Origin: Palaemon carinicauda | Taxonomy: Eukaryota; Arthropoda; Malacostraca; Decapoda; Palaemonidae | NCBI RefSeq assembly: GCF_036898095.1 | Contig: NC_090746.1 | Coordinates: forward strand, 54,423,060-54,487,059 | Direction of reading: 5' to 3' | DNA: 64,000 bases | Shown here: in pieces, positions 59,310-64,000 of the stretch | Layout of the letters: every line of letters starts with the position of its first letter | Position numbering within the stretch: the first letter of the stretch is position 1 | Notes under the pieces: generated by a model | What the model was told of the DNA's origin: nothing | Seen by the model: the letters and a program-made list of their open reading frames with translations, nothing else | Databases searched by the model: none | Program-made: the position numbers and the translations under genes

Positions 59310-62300
59310 GCGGGCATAAAAAACACTACTTGATCCCAGTAGTGTATATATTGCCAGAGTCGAACTGCTAATAATCACATGACTTGACTTCATGTGGTTC
59401 TTCAAAACATTCCATCACTTTTCTCACATGAAAGTTTTTCAATGAATTTGAAATCAGCCCTCACTCAATAGAACCCCTCCTCTTTGGCATGATTAAAGTA
59501 GTAAAGATGAAATAAACAACAAAGTGATAAAAAAAAATCCATAAATAACTGTGGCAAACAGGAAAACTCAAGGTAACGATAACAGCAGAAAAACATTTCA
59601 CGAACTAAAGGCAATGGTTGTTCATCAATCAGCCCACGAATTGTGTACTCTGCCTAACTCACTCTTGCTAGGGCTAGGGCTAGATCTATCATTTTTGCCA
59701 ATTTTCCTGAGTACTCCCACTTCCATTTTCTTGTTGTTCTGACAAAATCTTGCTCCCTTTTCAAAACATGAACAAACAATCCCAAACTTCAATATCTTCC
59801 AGACACCACCACTCCAGATAAATTCCTAGTTTGTAAATTATCTAACTGTACTAGTCATGAATCTTAGCATTTCAAGGTCACTCTAGATCAAAATCTCTTC
59901 CAATCATAAGTCTTCATTCTCTTTAAAGCTAAGCAACATTCTTATTTACCCGTAATTGGCAATCTCTCCGTTCCACCAAGCTGCAGCCATTCTCTTACTA
60001 CCCACACAACTCCAGCTTCAAATTACTCCGATGTGACAGAAACCTAATCTTAAAATCACTATAGCATTCATCCTCCCAAAAGCATAAAATCATGGTCAAA
60101 GTTCCAAATGAAGGGGTCTGTCTACTGTGGTGACAATCTAATTAATGATGACTACAATGGTGTAACAATATTTGCAATAGAAGTTCTAGAAGGTACCTTG
60201 TGTCCCCCACCCTCCACTGCAGTAGGACAAGAACTGCTGAAAGGGCAGCATGGCAGCGAGGAAAATGGCTCTTTCCACATGCAAAACTCAAGTCCAAACC
60301 AGCTAGACCTGTCTTCCACATGTGTGAAGAACAGGGGTACAAACAGAATTAAGTTAGCGGACAAGAAATCCACTATCAGGAACTGAGCAGGTAGGACATA
60401 CGAGAGAAAGCTAATTGACAGTTGTGCAGAGGGATGCAGCAGATCCAACTATACACAAAGTAAGTAGGCAGCTGAGCAGATACAGGGTGAGGAGATGGCA
60501 TAGCTGCACATTGGTAAGGCAGCAGCAATATCTTAATCCACAACTTTGACATTCATCCCTGTATACAATTGCGATTCCCTTTCTTGCACTTCTTAGCAGC
60601 ATCCTCCATTACTACCAGGAAATAATAAAGGATGGGGGTTCTATACCGAGTTTTATTCAGTTTAGAATTAATGCAAAATTACATGGAATTATTTACCCAA
60701 TGGAAAAGGTATATGACCAGTCTCACCTAGACACTAACAAAAACTAATCAATTAATGATACCCACTAAACACACTAAAAAGAAACATGACAAAGATACAA
60801 GATGAAGGAAAGTGATAAGGTATTAGATAAAAATACAGTATTCATGGAAAAACAAGTCAATCGACTATAGAGAATGTAAATAAAGTAAGCATTATGCAAT
60901 AAACATTAGAAGTCTTTACAACTTGACCAATACAAATTGGTACAACAGATTTCTTTGCCTACGGATATAAGGAAATATAAGATTTAATGGGGATGTGACA
61001 AGTAAATATTTACCGATAAAAAAAAATTAATTTGAGTTACCTACTCCAGTGCCTGCCCAAAATAGATGAAACCATTAAAATATATAATTAAAATTCACAA
61101 ATTTCAACACCAAAACAATGAATAAAGGAGAAAATAGCTGAAAATTAGCATTCTATTAAAATTTTTTATTCCTTTATTTACCTGATGTTCATGTTGCTCG
61201 ACTCTGTTTATTGACATTGACTTGCGTCAAATTCTAAAAATTTTCCTTTTTCTTTCCTTTCCAGACACGTGTCTAGTAAAGAAACGAAGCACTAGCGATT
61301 ATTGGCAAGAAGAGAAGTGCAAGGGTTTCTTTGTTATTTCAGTATGGAAGTCAAAACTACTCCTTATCCTGTTGACATCACAAATCAGTGGGAAGGAGGG
61401 TGAACATGGATATGAACATCAAGGGAGTACAGTATAGAAATAAATTTCATTATTAAAATTACTCTATTTCTATGAACCTCCCATAATGAGATCATGGCTA
61501 GTAGCCAAGTTTGCAAGCGAATAAAGCGGACTGACATCCGAAACATGATGCAATCGTACAACTTTTTCCAATAAAATGCAATCTCAAAAGCATATTCAAC
61601 CCAAGCCAGAGGCAAGCCCGGTTGTTCTAAGTTCAATCTTAGGTTGAAAGTCATTGATAATGCCCTTCAGTAATGGCGAAGAGTGCTCCGTATAAAAACA
61701 CTCTTACGGAACTGCCACCTTACTGGTCCTTTCATTTAAGAGGACGAAAATTGGTTCCTCTGTAATTAAGCCTTGCTTATCTTCCTTCCCATTTCCTTGT
61801 AATTTTCATTCCTAGGATGGGCCTTTGGATTGTCCTTTCCATTAGCCTTTGTTCAAAAAGACAGGGCCGCTATGAAGTTTGTTTGAATCTATCGTAGAAT
61901 TCTTTATTGTTTTCCTTGAAACTTTGTGTGCAGAATTGAGAACCAAGGGAATTATATATATACTACACCATCCGCATAAGTGACAGTGTCACCCACCATA
62001 GTTACAATACCACATATAAAACATAGTTTTATATATACAATAAAATATAAAAATTATATGAAAAATTTAGCCATCACAGAATGAAGGAAAATGAGGTTGC
62101 TCAGGAGTACTGGGGAGGTAAGAATAAAATCATTGCCTTTGAACGAAAACTTACTGGCCTCCTCAGAATTGACACATCCTGATGAAAATTACTTAAAAGG
62201 CCAAACATAGCATAATCTGGAAGAAGGGATACACAGGACAGTAATCCCTCGGGTGTTTCGTACCAGGAACCAACAACCCAACGGGATAGCTGAAAAACCG

Positions 62301-64000
62301 CGAAGTAGATACAGAAATCTAAGGTATATTTTATTTTTCATTATTTTCTTCATTTATGAACCCTCCTAATACTCTTATAGACAAATTAGACTCAAATTAC
62401 TTTTTAAGCTAAACCTTACTTTTCCTGTTGACATATCTTTAGATTTGAGTAAATAAAAATCTAAATCTGAACACTCATATTAACATTAGTACTGCACAGC
62501 CAGGTTACAACATTATCCAAAATTTAAGCCAAAAAGTACAGCTGTACAGGCATTTCAAATAAATAGGATTTTAATACTTCCACTTCACTGTATCCAATAA
62601 TATTCATTTCAATATTTGCATATTAGTATTGTATTATGAAATAAGACAATACTGTACTTAATTTCCATTGTTCACGTTTGTAAGCTCTTCGATAATACCG
62701 TCTATGCTTTCCAAATCAGCTGATTAAGGCAAACTATCAAACTTTTTTTTTTTCTTGCTAAGAGACTACTATTACTTGAATCATCACTTATTTTACCATA
62801 TAAAAGTATAAACTTCTCAGTAAAAATACTTTTCTCATTTTATTTACTGTAAATTTTAATGGCGTATCAAAATTTAGGTGTGCTCCCGTTTCTGATGCAC
62901 AATAGTATTATGATCTTTACCTCTATGATCCTTGATTAAAAAGCTTAGTAAATTATTGAATTTTTCTTCCATTTCTTTTGGTAGTAATATATCAGTCATA
63001 TTAACGTCATTTGTAACGATTACAGTAATTGTTTACTACTGTACGAAAGTAGAAATGCAAGCAAAACAACAGCTTTTTGTTTGGAAACAATATTATCATT
63101 TATTCTCTTTTGCAGCAACACTTATTGAACTACAAGCTGGAATATGTAGAAAAAGGGGTTAATTTATCATAATTGTCTCAAAAAATGGGGAACTCGCATG
63201 ATACGTAGGATACATGATAAAAACATTTTTTATGCTTTAAAATTTGGTGCTCATAAAAAAAGGGCGATATAAAGAGAAGTCCGAGATAATAGATTTACAT
63301 ATACGGTATATATTCATGAATCCCCAATGTAAAGGGGAAGCGGAAGCAACAGGTGAACCATGACATGGTGAGGAATTTCAGTACATCAAATAGTCAATAC
63401 ATCAAATAGTCAAGACTGAAAACCTGAAAGAACGAAGAACCCCTGGCGCTTTGCTTCTTGGCATTAACTGCTCGTTTCTCATTACTTTACTTGAGGCATA
63501 AATCTACTGAAAGGAAAGTTAAGTGGAATTTATTTTATTTTATGGGTAAATAACGATGAACCACGCTTCTGGAAAACCAGCATTATGAACATCAGAGGAG
63601 ATCTATAGAAAAAAAATATGGAGTTTGAGAAAAATAGATAAGTCAAAAGAGCTGAAAAGTGATCATGAAACAAACATGCAGATCAATTGCAAGAGATGCT
63701 GAAAATAATTCATAACCACAAATTGGAGGTTAATCATATAAAACTGGAGACCAAGTTATGAAACTTTCTTCAATGAATCTGGGATCAAAACAATTCTTGA
63801 TATTAAACATATGCATGATTAATAGGGTTGTGATAAACAAGAAGAACACTGAACATACCAAGAGCCCATTTCAAATTATTTGTTTCAAAGAAAAGCTGTT
63901 GTTTAATTACAACAACAAAAATTTTAAATGTTACCTCAAAGGAAAGATTGTGGGAGTCTATTTCAACTCTATTTGATTTTCAAAACTAAATAAATTACCA
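57906..64000. other. AT-rich DNA with poly-A tract and one Tigger-like end
   Basis: A poly-A tract lies at 59269-59305. 'cagtaatccctcg' at 62239 with 'accgcgaagtag' near 62290 resembles the left end of the MITE at 10212, but no inverted partner is visible. The remainder holds no recognisable exon or element end; par-1 exons for the kinase domain were looked for and not found. Confidence 0.45.

Noticed and set aside
62239..63320. Complete Tigger-like MITE in the last 2 kb
   Set aside because: Only the left-end likeness is visible; no inverted right end or TA duplication could be identified.

Overview
The window looks like AT-rich, microsatellite-rich animal DNA, most plausibly from a decapod crustacean. 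This is an inference from three things: large DIRS-type retrotransposons, dense (TA)n/(CT)n/(TAA)n arrays, and long introns. No bacterial-style operon, rRNA, tRNA or CRISPR array was seen. Almost everything that codes belongs to mobile elements. The one host gene I recognise is a par-1/MARK-type serine/threonine kinase on the minus strand. Exons of its low-complexity spacer region lie at about 50.4-50.6 kb and 23.3-23.6 kb, with three candidate in-between cassette exons at 26.4, 24.1-24.4 and 23.8 kb. Neither the kinase/UBA exons nor the KA1 exons were found, so the window is mostly intron.

Layout. 0-5.7 kb: fragments of a composite interspersed repeat, a TIR element (615-1646) between (TA)n arrays, and a decayed LINE on the minus strand (1722-2945). 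5.7-12.8 kb: DIRS element 1, carrying a tandemly expanded gag segment and a Tigger-like MITE. 12.9-16.5 kb: very decayed DIRS element 5. 19.3-23.0 kb: internally deleted DIRS element 4 of another family. 23.3-26.5 kb: par-1 exons. 27.6-28.7 kb: composite repeat with a long (TA)n array. 29-33.2 kb: nest of a Tigger-like element, a piggyBac-like element with TTAA duplication, and a large inverted repeat. 34.8-35.4 kb: rearranged LINE copy. 38.0-44.8 kb: DIRS element 2, inserted inside a composite repeat. 50.4 kb: par-1 exon. 51.4-57.9 kb: DIRS element 3, the best preserved. 58-64 kb: featureless AT-rich DNA.

The three full-length DIRS elements share one plan, read on the minus strand: right inverted terminal repeat, gag with a Cys-rich N-terminus, RT-RNase H-methyltransferase-like pol, tyrosine recombinase (YR), an internal complementary region (ICR), then the left inverted repeat. 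In elements 1-4 the ICR is the reverse complement of the left terminus joined to that of the right terminus, which is the circle junction expected from the DIRS replication model. All five DIRS copies point the same way as par-1. None is intact: each has stops, frameshifts or lost catalytic residues, but element 3 keeps the RT YLDD motif and all the YR residues I can identify.
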